Of a stretch of DNA of 64,000 nt, positions 33,996 to 45,267 are shown one piece after another. Source of the stretch: Bretschneidera sinensis (taxonomy: Eukaryota > Streptophyta > Magnoliopsida > Brassicales > Akaniaceae); assembly GCA_023935145.1 (NCBI GenBank), contig CM043700.1, positions 36,325,620 through 36,389,619 of the forward strand, read 5' to 3'. Positions within the stretch are counted from its first letter, which is position 1, and every line of letters begins with the position of its first letter. Position numbers and translations under genes: made by a program. A model generated the notes under the pieces. It was not told the origin of the DNA. It made no database searches and saw only the letters and a list, made by a program, of their open reading frames with translations.

Positions 33996-36900
33996 ATGGC
34001 AGCAAATAGCTACTCTGAAGAACACTCTTATACTAGACTACATTTGCTCAATGGCTCCAATTATAACTATTGGAAAAATAGAATGAAAATCTTTGTCGAA
34101 GGACAAGATTACAATCTATGGAGAATCATAGAAGAAGGACCTAGAATTCTTTTAAAAGAAATAGTTATTGGAGAGACTCTTCATGCAATGCCTAAACTCA
34201 AAACTGAGTACACTGACAAGGATTGTAAAACGATGTCTCTCAATAGCAGAGCAACAAGTATGTTACATTGCGCATTAGATATTTCTGAATATAATAAAAT
34301 ATCTGCATGTGTTTTTGCTAAAGAGATATGGGACAAATTACAAGTCACATATGAAGGAACTAGTGAAGTAAAAAAATCAAAAATTTACATGCTAATTTCT
34401 GAGTATGAATCATTTAAAATGTCTCCTGATGAAACTATTTCTGAAATGCACTCATGGTTCACCACTATTATAAATGGTTTAAAACTGCTTGGTAAGAATA
34501 TTGAGGAGGTTGAACTAACCAGAAAAATCTTGAGATCTCTGCCACCAGAATGGAAACCGAAGAGGACAGCCATACAGGAGGTCAAAAATCTTGACAAACT
34601 GGATGTTGAGACACTACTTGGGTCATTATTGACGTATGAGATGGAAGAAATGACTCTCATCGTCAATAATGATGAAAAGAAGAAAAAGCATATTGCTCTC
34701 AAAGCTTCTATGAGCAGCAAAGAAATAGAATCAGAAAAAGAAGCTGAGAGCAGCAAGGAAGATGGTGAAATGGCATTGATCACCAAACGATTTCACAGGT
34801 TCTTGAAGAAAAGCAAGAAACCTTACACAAAGATTCCACTCCGAAAAAGGAACTGTTTATGTGCTACGGCTGCAAGAAGCCCAGTCACATTAGAGTTGAT
34901 TGTCTGGTTTCAAACAAACCATACAAGGGCTTCAAAAAGAAAGCCATGGTAGTAACTACCTGGAGCAATGACGAAGAAGATAAGTCATCAGACAAAAAAA
35001 TCGGATACGAGGAAATTGCCAACCTTTGTTTGATGGCAATCGACGATGAAAGAGGTAACATCTTCTCCTCCTTTTAAAAATAATATTGTGAGTAGTAGTG
35101 AAGAATTGCTAGAAGTAATAAATGAAATGCATGAGGAATTGAAGAAATTTGATTCTAGAAATTCTGTTCTCAAGAAAGAGGTATCATCTCTCTCTAAAGA
35201 GATGATAAGTCTTAGAGAAGAAAAAGAAAATTTATTATCTTTACTGTATGATTCTTCTCAAGATTTTCTCAAAGATGAAAATGAGAATTTGAAAAATAAA
35301 ATTTCTGAATTAAATAGCACTATATCAAGACTTATGCTTGGTAAAGAAAAACTTGATGAAGTGCTTTCTTCCTAAAAATTAAGTAGAGGAAAATCTGGTG
35401 TAGGATATTCTCCTTTGGGAAAGCAAAAATCAAAAGAGAACTTATTCATGAAAGCCTCATGTGTAAGTGAAGCCTCTACTTCAAGAAATCCTAGCAAGAT
35501 TAAAAGCACTCCCTCATTAAATGCTAGGAATTCAAATGTTCATCCAAAAATGAAGCAACCTAGAAATTCACATGCTTATATGTATGCACACTCTAGAAAT
35601 GGTTATACAAATCCTAGAAATAACCAACATGTACATAATCAACATATGAATTTTGCACATGCTCATCCTAGGAATTACCATCATCCTAGAAATAATTTGC
35701 ATACATATGCTAGCATGTATCCTAGAATGCATCATCATTCATTTTCTGGAAATGACATGCATTTTCATACTCCTTACCATAGAAACATGTATCCTAGGAA
35801 CTATTATCCTAAGGATTATAGGAATGCACATGTAAGATATCCTAGAAATTTTAATTACTATCATCCTAGGATTGTGCATCATCAATATGTCCATAGATCA
35901 CCATATACTGTTAAGAAAGTTTGGGTTCTAAAAGGAACCATGTTTTGTAGGACTAACCCCGAAGGACCCAAGAAATTTTGGGTACCTAAAAGTGCTATCG
36001 TATATCCTTGTGTGATGTAGATTTGCCTCTACACCAAGGAGAAAGGTAGCTGTTGGTACCTTGATAGCGGATGCTCGAAGCACATGACTGGTGATAAAAG
36101 TGTATTCAAAGAGCTAACTCTAAGAGATGGTGGACTTGTGACCATTGGAGACAATACTAAAATAAAGATCATCGGGCATGGAAAAGTCGGTAATGATTTC
36201 TCAACCTTAGATAATGTACTGCTAGTACAAGGCCTTAAGCCAAATTTACTTAGCATTAGTCAGTTATGTGACAAAGGATATAAAGTCACATTTGAGACCT
36301 CTCATTGTCTAGTTATAGATATTAAGAGCAACAAGATCAAATTTATTGGCCATAGACATGAAAATGTCTACATAGTTGATTTGAAATCCTTGCATTCTGA
36401 AAATGAAAAATGTTTTCCTGCTTTTAGTGAAAATCTATGGCTATGGCATAGAAGGCTTGGTCATGTAAACATGAACTTGCTAAAAATCGTTTCAAGAAAA
36501 GATTTAGTTATTGGACTTCCTAAATTCAATTTTGAAAAAGACAAAGTATGCAATGCTTGTCAAATGGGAAAACAAACTAGGATTTCTTTTAAAGCAAAAA
36601 ATGTAGTTTCCACTACTAGACCTTTGGAACTTTTGCATATGGACTTATTTGGTCCAATTAGTACCATTAGTCTAGGTGGCCATCAATATGCTCTTGTTAT
36701 TGTTGATGACTATTCAAGATATACCTTTGTTATTTTTATTGCTTACAAAGATGAAGCTTTCAAAGGATTTGAAAAGTTTTGCAAAAAGGTACAAAATGAA
36801 AAAGGAATTTGTATTTTAAGCATAAGAAGTGATCATGGCAAAGAATTTGAAAATCAAAGCTTTTCAAAATTTTGTGATGAAAATGGAATTAATCACAACT

Positions 36901-39138
36901 TTTCAGCTCCCTCCTAAAAAAATGGAGTTGTTGAGAGGAAAAATATAGTTCTAGAAGAATTTTCAAGAACTATGCTTTGTGAAAATAGTTTACCAAAATA
37001 CTTTTGGGCTGAAGCCGTGAACACTTCTTGCTATATATTAAATAGAATTTTGATAAGGCCTCTGCTTGATAAAACTCCATATGAACTATGGAAAGGGAGA
37101 AAGCCCAATATTTCCTATTTTCGTGCTTTTGGTAGTAAATGCTTCATCTTAAATAACAATAAAACTAACTTGGGTAAATTTAATTCCAAGACCAATGAAG
37201 GAATATTTTTAGGATATTCAACTACTAGTAAGGCTTACAGAGTTTTCAATAAGAGGACTCTAGTGGTAGAAGAATCTGTGCATGTAACTATTGATGAATC
37301 TAACCCAATAAGTAGTAGAGAAGTTTCCTTTAAAGATGATGCAGATTTCATTCCAATAATGGAAACTCCTACTCCCATTGTTCACCCAAAAGAAAGTTCA
37401 CCTCAAGCTAATGAAGAGATGAAAACTCCCAATTTGGACCAACCATCCTCAAGTCAACAAGAGGAAAGTCTATCCAAATATTGGAGGTATGTAAATTATC
37501 ATCCAATTGATCAAGTGATTGGTGATCCTTCTCAAGGGGTAAGAACTCACTCTTCCATTAGAAATATTTGCAATTTTGTAGCTTATTTGTCTCAAGTAGA
37601 ACCTAAGACATTTATAGAAGTTGAAAAAGATAATGATTGGATAATTGCAATGCAGGAAGAGATAAATCAATTTGAGAAAACAATGTTTGGAAACTAGTTC
37701 CAAGACCTAAAAATCATTCAATAATTGGAACTAAATGGGTATATAGAAATAAAATGGATGAAAATGGTATAGTAACTAGAAATAAGACTAGACTAGTTGC
37801 TAAGAGATATAATCAAGAAGAAGGAATAGACTTTGATGAAACCTATGCTCTCGTAGCTACATTAGAAGCTATTCGAATGTTATTAGCCTTTGTATGCTTT
37901 AATAAATTCAAGCTATTTCAAATGGATGTGAAAAGTGCCTTTTTAAATGGCTTTATAGAAGAAGAGGTTTATGTTGAGCAACCTCTTGGATTTGAAAATC
38001 CTAGTCTTCCAAATCATGTCTAAAAGCTTTCTAAAGCTCTATATGGGTTGAAGCAAGCTCCAAGAGCATGGTATGAAAGACTAAGTAAATTTTTGATTGA
38101 CAATGATTTTGTAAGAGGTAGAATAGACACAACTCTCTTCACAAAAACTCACAAAAATGACACTTTGATAGTTCAAATATATGTTGATGATATTATATTT
38201 GGTGCTACTAATGAATCTATGTTTCTCAAGAGTTTGCAAAGTGCAAGCAAGGTGAATTTGAAATGAGCATGATGGGAGAACTTACCTACTTCCTTGGACT
38301 TCAAATCAAGCAACTAAAAGGAGGCATCTTCATCAATCAACAGAAATACATTAAGGACCTACTAAAAAGGTTCGGGATGGAATACTCAAAGCCGCTTGGA
38401 ACACCTATGAGCACAACTACTAAACTTGATCTTGATGAATGAGGTAAAACTGTAGATTTTAAATATTATAGAAGCATGATAGGTGCTTTACTTTATTTGA
38501 CTGCAAGTAGACCTGATATAATGTTCAGTGTATGCATGTGTGCTAGATTTCAGTCTAATCCTAAGGAATCACATGTAGTTGCAGTAAAAAGAATCCTTAG
38601 ATATCTACAAGGAACCCAAACCATAGGATTATGGTACTCTAGAGATTCATCTTTTGAGCTTGTAGGTTATTTAGATGCTGATTTTGCTGGATGTAGGTTA
38701 GATAGAAAAAGCACAAGTGGTACATGCCAATTCTTAGGAGCTATGTTAACCTCTTGGTTTTCCATGAAACAAAATTCCGTTGCACTATCTACCACCGAGG
38801 CGGAATATGTTGCAGCCGAAAGTTGTTGTGCTCAAGTATTATGGATGAAACAACAACTAGAAGACTATGGCATGCACTTCAAAAACATTCCAATATTTTG
38901 TGATAATACTAGTGCTATCAACCTAACCAAGAACCCTATTCAGCACTCTAGAACAAAGCACATAGAAATAAGACATCATTTCTTAAGAGACCATGCTCAA
39001 AAAGGTGACATAAGACTAGAATTCATTCCTTCAGAAGATCAAATAGCTGACATTCTTACAAAACCTCTAGGTGAAGCTAGTTTCTGTAAGATAAGAATGT
39101 TAATGGGATTGCTGGATTATGATAAACTGAATATCTGA
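33996..39138 (+). pseudogene. SIRE-type gag-pol, broken
   Basis: Gag starts at 33996 (LLNGSNYNYWKNRM). The zinc knuckle CYGCKKPSHIRVDC (near 34860) lies in another frame after a frameshift. A coiled-coil segment (35046-35370) and a His/Asn/Pro/Arg-rich segment (35530-35900) follow. Then come protease (YLDSGCSKHMTG, 36060), the GAG-pre-integrase finger (LWHRRLGHVN, CNACQMGKQ), integrase (IVDDYSRY, RSDHGKEFEN, NGVVERKN), reverse transcriptase (LFQMDVKSAFLNG, YVDDIIFG) and RNase H (YLDADFAGCRLDRKST, STTEAEY). In-frame stops occur near 35373, 36018, 36915, 38021 and 38440; frame changes near 34850, 35050, 37690 and 38245. Confidence 0.9.
35530..35900 (+). repeat. His/Asn-rich PRN-motif segment between gag and protease
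   Basis: About 125 codons repeat short blocks such as NPRNNQHVHN, HPRNYHHPRN, YPRNYYPKDY and YPRNFNYYHPR. At DNA level 'cctagaaat' recurs. It is probably a basic, RNA-binding-like gag extension; this is inference from composition. Confidence 0.7.
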
Positions 39139-39269
39139 TTGCTTCATAATTCATCATTTGCATGTTTGACATCTAGTGAAAGAGTATTATTCTTGTTTAA
39201 ATATCTTTCTCACTCAAGATGTCATAGATAAACAAATTTTGTGCTATATTTCAAGACTGAAAATTTTCA

Positions 39270-39620
39270 TAAGGGTCTAGTCGACTGGTGGATCTATACC
39301 AGACGATTGGTAAGTCACTGCCCTTTCATCCAGTTGACTGGTAAGTTTGACCCAGTCGACTGGTAAGTCTCTGTTTCTTCTTCCAGACGACTGGCAATTC
39401 CGTCCAGAAGTCTAGTATCTGTAGACCCTGTTTGGGGCTAATTTTTTGAAAATCAGTTGTCATCCAGTCGACTGATCAATTCAATCCAGTTGACTGTAAT
39501 CTTACTGTCAGTTCAGTCAGTCGACTGGTTCATAAACCCAGATAACTGGTATGGAAACTGTTCATCTTTCCAAAGCTACCCAGTCGACTGGTAACTCGAC
39601 CCAGTCGACTGGTATCGCGA
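39270..39620. repeat. Palindrome cluster between pol and the extra ORF
   Basis: About twelve sites of the form CCAGTCGACTGG within 350 bases. Three are exact and the others carry one to four changes (for example CCAGTTGACTGG, CCAGACGATTGG). The same motif fills part of both LTRs of this element. Confidence 0.9.
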
Positions 39621-39841
39621 TTCTATATAAGGAACTGTTTATTTTTCTGATTTTTTACACCATTTTCGAGCACCCCTGTTTTCTCTCTCTAGAAAAATTC
39701 ACCCTTTTGATCCAAAAACCATCCAAACTTCATCTAAACACACCGATCTACTCATCCACAAAGAGATTTTTGACTTTCTACGGTTAAAATCTCTTATTTT
39801 CACCAAAATCCTTTTTCCCCAAAAACTCATTTTTCTTCAAA

Positions 39842-40440
39842 ATGGCGATAAGATCCGTGTAAAACTCACAACAAGTGGACCTAATGCGCCTAAAAAGCCA
39901 AGGTCTTCAAAACCTTCAGCATCAGAGTCGAGAGGAAAGGGAGCAGCAGGCTTATCTAGCAGAACACCCAGAACAGAGTTGGAGGAAACTCTGTTTTCCA
40001 GTCCGGCTGCTCATACGAGGTATAACTCCGTAATCCGTAATAAAAAGATCATGACGAGTAGAGTTGTTGATTTTGACTCTAATCGTCATGGAAATTTTGA
40101 TATTTTACCAGCATTTGAGGCAATAAATCTGACCCCACTGGTCAGAATACATGAAAAATATTACCCGCGACTGATTCACCAGTTTTATGCGAACTTGGTG
40201 AAACCCAGTCCTCTGACTCTGAGATTCAGAACCAGAGTCAGCGGTGTGGAGTTTGAGGTCAACACTGACCTCTTAATGAGCCTACTGAGAATCCCATTAA
40301 GGGGGATTCAGTGGAGTATGGATGGATGGCCAGACAGTTTTGACGTCGAGGCGGCCTGTCAAATAGTCAGGGGAGACCCTAACTATGTGTACAGACCCAC
40401 TACATTTCACACGTGTAGTGACATGCCCCTCGCTCCTTGA
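39842..40440 (+). pseudogene. Extra ORF after pol, resembling the 'putative plant transposon protein' domain
   Basis: A sense-strand frame sits in the env-like position of SIRE elements. It opens with ATG at 39842. A small frameshift by 39862 leads into the frame that stays open to the stop at 40440 (the 153 residues from 39979 are uninterrupted). The N-terminal part is Ser/Lys/Pro-rich (GPNAPKKPRSSKPS); the C-terminal part reads RVVDFDSNRHGNFDILPAF, KYYPRLIHQFYANL and FEVNTDLLMSLLRIP. From memory this pattern fits PF20167, a plant domain found mainly in transposon-linked ORFs. It has no hydrophobic or membrane segment, so it is not a typical envelope protein. Its function is unknown. Confidence 0.65.
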
Positions 40441-41081
40441 GTTTTTGATTTCCTTATTATGTACTTAGGGTTTTCCAACTCTTATCACATAGCACAGACA
40501 TATTTTGTATTATTTTGTCTTAGTTATGGCTCTATGAAGCCCGTTTATGTATTGACTTTTTATATATGATGTTATGTTTCTATTAGCCATATTTCATATA
40601 TATATTTACTTTATTTGTGATATGTTTGCATAGTTTCAAACTGTTTTTATTCACGAAAATACAATGAAACTGATAATGCTTGTATGAAAACTTCCGGTTT
40701 TTCTCGGGAAGGATTTTGAAATCCAAATGAAGCCAAATTTTCGAATATAGGTTTGTATAATCATTCTCCAGATGACTGTAGTGGATATATAGCTTATTTT
40801 TCTATTTCTAGCCCCTTTGGTTGCTATTCTCAAAACGGGAGAGAAAAATGAGAAAAACTAAATAAAAGAAACCAATGCATAGATTTAAGGGGAGCACTGC
40901 TCCAAAACTTATTCTTTGATTGGTTGAATTAATTGTGGTTGGTTGAAATAAATATATGAACTGCGTTTGTCTGTTTACAGGGTGGTTTTATTCGAAAAAC
41001 AGAGGAGACTGTCCGATTTTTCGTAAAATCCAAACACTTTGCTTTTTTATCTGTTTTCACATAATTAGTTTTATCATCATC
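40441..41081. other. Non-coding stretch between the extra ORF and the polypurine tract
   Basis: AT-rich 3' internal sequence of the SIRE-type element, with no open frame of note. Confidence 0.6.
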
Positions 41082-41095
41082 AAAAAGGGAGAGAT
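41082..41095 (+). other. Polypurine tract of the SIRE-type element
   Basis: AAAAAGGGAGAGAT directly before the 3' LTR; plus-strand DNA synthesis starts here in copia elements. Confidence 0.88.
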
Positions 41096-42269
41096 TGTTG
41101 ACCCTCACCCGTATTTTAATAATGACAAAACACAACTGTTATTATACTAACTAAGTGTAGTAAGCAACAAAAGCGTTCAACCAAGGATCAAAGTTCAAGA
41201 ACTCAAACCGAATCAAAGTATAAAGTGAAGACTTAAGAACTTGTATAGGTCTAAGGTTTTAAAACCAATGCAAGTCTCATTTATACACTGTAATATCTTG
41301 TTCAATGGCTCGAACAAAAAAAAAGTTTTATAAACCTATCATTTTAGAACAAACATTTTAAATTAAAATAGAAAAACTGGGTTGGAAGACAACCCAGTCG
41401 ACTGGGTACATACACCAGTCGACTGGTATATGAGACAGTATGTCTCCAGTCGACTGGGTCATTCATACCAGTCGACTGGTAAAACGGACAGTAAGTCCCC
41501 AGTCGACTGGATGAAAAATACCAGTCGACTGGATACCCAGAAGGTCTGAAAAACGTGATTTTTCCAAGTGAACCCAGTCGACTGGTATCACGACCCAGTC
41601 CACTGGTAGTTCAAAAATATGACCGTTGGACTCCAAATCTGAATGTTTTAAAGCAAATATTTTTCAAATTAAAGTCTTAACAGCCATATTAATTGATTGC
41701 TATATAAACCCATTCATTTAAGCATTTAAAAAGAAGCTGCATACATTCAAAAAGAGTTGATCTCACATAATCAAGTTTTTATACTCTTGAAACACAAAAA
41801 GCTTTGAAATATTCTTATTGAGCCATTCTTCAAGCTTTACTTTGAAAGAGAGACATTATTCAGTTGTATAAGCTTCCATTAGCTGTTTCTCTACTATTTA
41901 CTTTACATCATCTTTGTAAAGGGATTACTTCCGAGAGGAAGGGGATTACTTCTGAGAGGAAGGGGATAGCTTCCGAGAGGAAGGGATTGTAAGGTTTGTA
42001 CAACACCGGGAAAGTTGTATGACTAAGTTACTTAGTGGATTACTTCAAGGAGTTCCTTGAAGAGAGTGGACGTAGGGTCGGAACGAATCCGATATTGCCG
42101 AACCACTATAATCTGAGTTTGCATCATTTTCTCTTTAAACTCTTTATTTACAGCACATTACTTGTTTTAATTGTTTGCTGCTTATTCGTTTTTGTAAACC
42201 TGTATTAATTCCGCAAAAAGTTTTAAAAACCCAATTCACCCCCCTCTTGGGTTGAAACCTCGATCTACA
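41096..42269 (+). repeat. 3' LTR of the SIRE-type copia element
   Basis: 1174 bases, TG...CA. It carries eight CCAGTCGACTGG-type sites (41394-41607), seven of them exact. It is closely similar to the 5' LTR throughout, with scattered substitutions and one additional 22-base unit near 41511-41532. Confidence 0.93.
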
Positions 42270-43855
42270 AGATGCATGTAAGACACAGTGCCAAATTCGT
42301 GGCAATTTCAAGGGTTTAAACACTTTTGGACCAAAAGAAAGATTAAAATAATAAAATTTTGAAGAGGTTTACGGAAGAATTTTATAGAGAGTCATAGAAG
42401 CTTTAAGAAAAAAGAAGGTAATAACATGAAGTTTATTTTTGAAATTTAGCATATATGAAATTTCTCGAAATTCAATGTGAGAATTTTCAATGGGTGTAAA
42501 TTATGGAAGAGTTGAAGAATAAATTAGAATTTAATATGAATATTATGTCAGGTGTTGACGATCAGCAACCGGAGGAAATTGCTGAGAGGAGCAAGAAAGG
42601 CAAGGAGGTGATCTACGGGTAGTTTTAAGTGCTACGTGGTGAGTTAGATTTACTTTAAGTAATCAAGATAAATATGAAATATATAGTGATAATATTTGAA
42701 TAAATTACTAACCTATGATTTGATGATAGATGAAAGTTGTATGATGGGTATGATATGTATAATTGATATGTGGAAAGTTATTATATAAGAATTAATATTA
42801 TCGGAATAATGAGTCGATTTAATAATGAATGTGATAAATGAAATTCTTGATGAGTTATGGTTGATAAATTAATATGATATATGAGGAGAAAAATTTAGTG
42901 AAATTGATCAAATAATAATTTGAGAAAAAATAGGATAACTAAATTGAATGTCTGAATACATGTTTGTTTTTGTATTATTGTTCATATGCATATGCATGAA
43001 ATAAAATAACCAGAAGGGAGCCGGTCTAAATGAAAAACCGCGACAGCTGGTATATGCTGGAAATAAAAGAACCGGGAAAGCAGCTGGTCTAAGATAAAAA
43101 CATGTCGACATATGGGAAGACGTTTCCTAATAATAATTCATGCATTGCATCTGTTTTAGATATTAATTTTATTACTGAAATGCTAAAGTGTTGTTCTATT
43201 ATTGTAAATTTATTATAGATGAATGAGTCTCACAAAGAGACAGTTATGGTGAGAAAGAAACATGGAAGTATGATATGATAAAAACTATCTAAATGGTAGA
43301 CTATATGCTGTGAACCTCATAACGAAGTAATTATGAGATAATTGATGGTCATAAGGTGAACAAATATATAAGAATAAGAGATTGATAGAGAATGAGACTT
43401 ATGATATATTTAGTGATAGTAGAATGCTATTATCAAGTTATATGAGATATAATTGATTAAATATTAAAAGACTATTTATACAAATTGAGTACTTCTAGTA
43501 AATTTAATTCACTGAGCTTGTGAAGCTCATCCCTCAATGTTAAATGATTTCAGGCAGCAGGCATGACAGATAGTTGGTGAGATAAGATTCAGACGGATTT
43601 ATTATCTGTAAGCCACATGGTTCACATCCTCAGACTAATGAGAAAAAAAAATATTTGTAAATATTCATGCATATTATGTTGCATACAATGTTTAAGTTGA
43701 GATCTGAATAATGTATATCCCCTGTTAAGGGTTGAGGATTGATGTAAATAATTGTAATTGATAAATTTTTATTGTTGCATATATATGTCGTGCTGAAATT
43801 TTCAAAATGTGATGACACCGTCTCGGGGATGGCCAACCCGAGATGGGTCGTTACA
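42270..43855 (+). repeat. 3' LTR of the gypsy element, right part
   Basis: It continues the LTR after the copia insertion ('gatgcatgtaagaca' is shared with the 5' LTR near 29430) and ends GATGGGTCGTTACA at 43855, directly before CAACC. With the left part, the LTR is about 1.9 kb, a length typical of Tekay elements. From about 42925 on there is no counterpart in the truncated 5' LTR. Confidence 0.9.
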
Positions 43856-44345
43856 CAACCCCCATCATCACTTAAATATTGATCCACATTAGCTTCCAAG
43901 CCTTCCCTATTCCACTACCATGAAGGAGTGTCACAAGTAGTCCCTCCTCCAACCAATGATTCGACCAAAATTTAACCTGACACCCATTCCTTACTCTCCA
44001 CTTAAGCCCTTCTAGTAAATGCTCATAAACTCTAACTAAAGTGTGTCACGAAGCAGAATAACCTTGTTTCATTAGCATTTTATTCCCTTTATTTACCTCC
44101 CTGTATTTGGCCTTGAAGACCCTAACCCACAAACTCTCTGGTTCCACCATAAACCTCAATGCTGCTTTGGTAAGCATCGTAATATTCAGAGTATGCATCT
44201 CCTTGATGCCAAGACCCCCATCAACCTTATTTTTACAAACCTCCGCTCAACTCACTAGATGAAAAGCCCTTTTCTCCTCACTTCCCCCAAAGAGAACGCC
44301 TGTTCAACCCATCCATTTCAGCACAAAATGCAACGGGAAGGTACA
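43856..44345 (-). mobile_element. LINE remnant, 5' segment of the same split element
   Basis: The minus strand encodes LGIKEMHTLNITMLTKAALR, VRVFKAKYR and KFWSNHWLEEG, the stretch that lies between reverse transcriptase and the zinc-binding domain in plant LINE ORF2, with several stops. Similarity ends near 44345, so the element is strongly 5'-truncated, as is common for LINEs. It is contiguous with 29178-27987 once the gypsy element is removed. A LINE target duplication could not be found. Confidence 0.78.
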
Positions 44346-44863
44346 TAGTTTGCATTGAGTATAGTTTGGTGCAAACTACATTTACACTCTCTTATATTAA
44401 AAATATATTAATGCATCCCTAAACCCCTAACCATAATTATTTCAGACTAATTAAAAAAAGTCACATAACGATCAGTTGTCAAGAATTAAATGTTAATGGA
44501 CTAAACTGTTATCTTTATCATCATTTTTATGAGATTTATTTTTAAATTACCAATATAGACTAACTATGGTTAGATTTCAATGGTTCATTAATATAATTTT
44601 AATATAAAAGGGTAAAATTATAATTTGTACCAAACTATATGGATGTTTATGTAAATTTCCCTACATGTAATCCAAATTCTTTTTAAACCTTTGTATTTTT
44701 TGAAATCAGGATCCTCCATTCACCCTCGATCTTCGTCTCTCTCTATCTTTCTTTCATCCAGTTTCATCTTCCCATTAGATTCACTTATATCGTGAAACCG
44801 ACATCATCCAATCCATGCTTTTCCAACTCATGAGGCATGAAAACTCTCTGATTAATGTTCAAC
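44346..44863. other. Sequence between the LINE remnant and the next copia element
   Basis: AT-rich at first, with a weak inverted similarity around ATAGTTTGGTGCAAA (about 44370) and TTTGTACCAAACTAT (about 44625), as in a decayed MITE. From about 44710 it becomes less AT-rich and looks like transcribed leader sequence ('cttcgtctctctctat'). No gene was identified. Confidence 0.4.
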
Positions 44864-44868
44864 ACATA

Positions 44869-45031
44869 TGTTAATGTATTATAGTTAATGTATTATATCC
44901 CACATTGGTTGTGTATAGCTTTGCCTCTCCTATTGGCTTATATAAATATGATAGCTCCCTTGTAAGTAAATTACACTATTCAATACAATTCTTCTCTTTG
45001 TATTGTCTCACTTCCTCTCTTAAATTCAACA
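44869..45031 (+). repeat. 5' LTR of the 44.9-kb copia element
   Basis: TGTTAATG...TTCAACA, 163 bases, with a TATATAAATATG promoter-like box. It shares 'atcccacattggttgtgtata' character with the LTR of the element at 50700, so the two families are related. Confidence 0.94.
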
Positions 45032-45043
45032 TGGTATCAGAGT
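45032..45043 (+). other. Primer binding site
   Basis: TGGTATCAGAGT directly after the 5' LTR; one base differs from the usual TGGTATCAGAGC. Confidence 0.88.
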
Positions 45044-45052
45044 CATAATGGT

Positions 45053-45190
45053 TCTCGGTATTTTAAGAGTTGAGTATGCTATGTGATTGCCACTATTAGT
45101 GGATCCTTCACATCAGAAATTCTCGGTATATTAAGAGTTGAGTATGCTCTGTGATTGCCACTATTTGTGGATCCTTCACATCAGAAAAAC
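45053..45190. repeat. Leader tandem repeat, period about 68 bp
   Basis: Two copies (starting 45053 and 45121) of TCTCGGTAT...AAGAGTTGAGTATGC...GGATCCTTCACATCAGAAA. The same leader sequence is duplicated with a longer period in the element at 50700. Confidence 0.88.
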
Positions 45191-45267
45191 TTCTAATATA
45201 TCCTTTTCATACCTGTCTGGTCATCACTATAGTCGAAGTCTCATTCTCCATCGACTTCATCTTCGTT

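Larger units (their letters stand above)
32790..42269 (+). mobile_element. Ty1/copia element of the SIRE/Maximus type, inserted in a gypsy LTR
   Basis: A complete element of 9.5 kb with the target duplication AGATG (32785-32789 and 42270-42274). Both LTRs begin TGTTGACCC and end GATCTACA. The primer site is TGGTATCAGAGC and the polypurine tract AAAAAGGGAGAGAT. A long gag with a coiled-coil part, an integrase-before-RT order, about 1.15-kb LTRs and this polypurine tract fit the SIRE/Maximus lineage. Between pol and the 3' LTR lie 1.95 kb holding a palindrome cluster and an additional ORF. Stops and frameshifts show that the element is not autonomous now. Confidence 0.94.
29179..43855 (+). mobile_element. 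Ty3/gypsy chromovirus (Tekay-like), internally deleted and itself interrupted
   Basis: The element is flanked by the 5-bp target duplication CAACC (29174-29178 and 43856-43860), lying inside a LINE. It consists of a truncated 5' LTR (29179 to about 30296), a pol remnant (30297-32469) and a 3' LTR starting at 32482 and ending ...GGTCGTTACA at 43855. The 3' LTR is split by a copia element at 32790-42269. RNase H before integrase makes it gypsy. The C-terminal chromodomain-like segment ending in EYPKLF, and GGGGACGAAATTTTTGTAA at the pol end, point to the Tekay/Del chromoviruses. The primer site, gag, protease and most of reverse transcriptase are deleted. Confidence 0.92.

Noticed and set aside
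39270..39620. CRISPR-like regularly spaced repeats
   Set aside because: The sites are 12-bp dyads with variable spacing and changes, in a plant retroelement; there are no spacers of fixed length and no cas genes.
44370..44635. MITE with ATAGTTTGGTGCAAA inverted ends
   Set aside because: The inverted match is short and imperfect and no target duplication could be identified.
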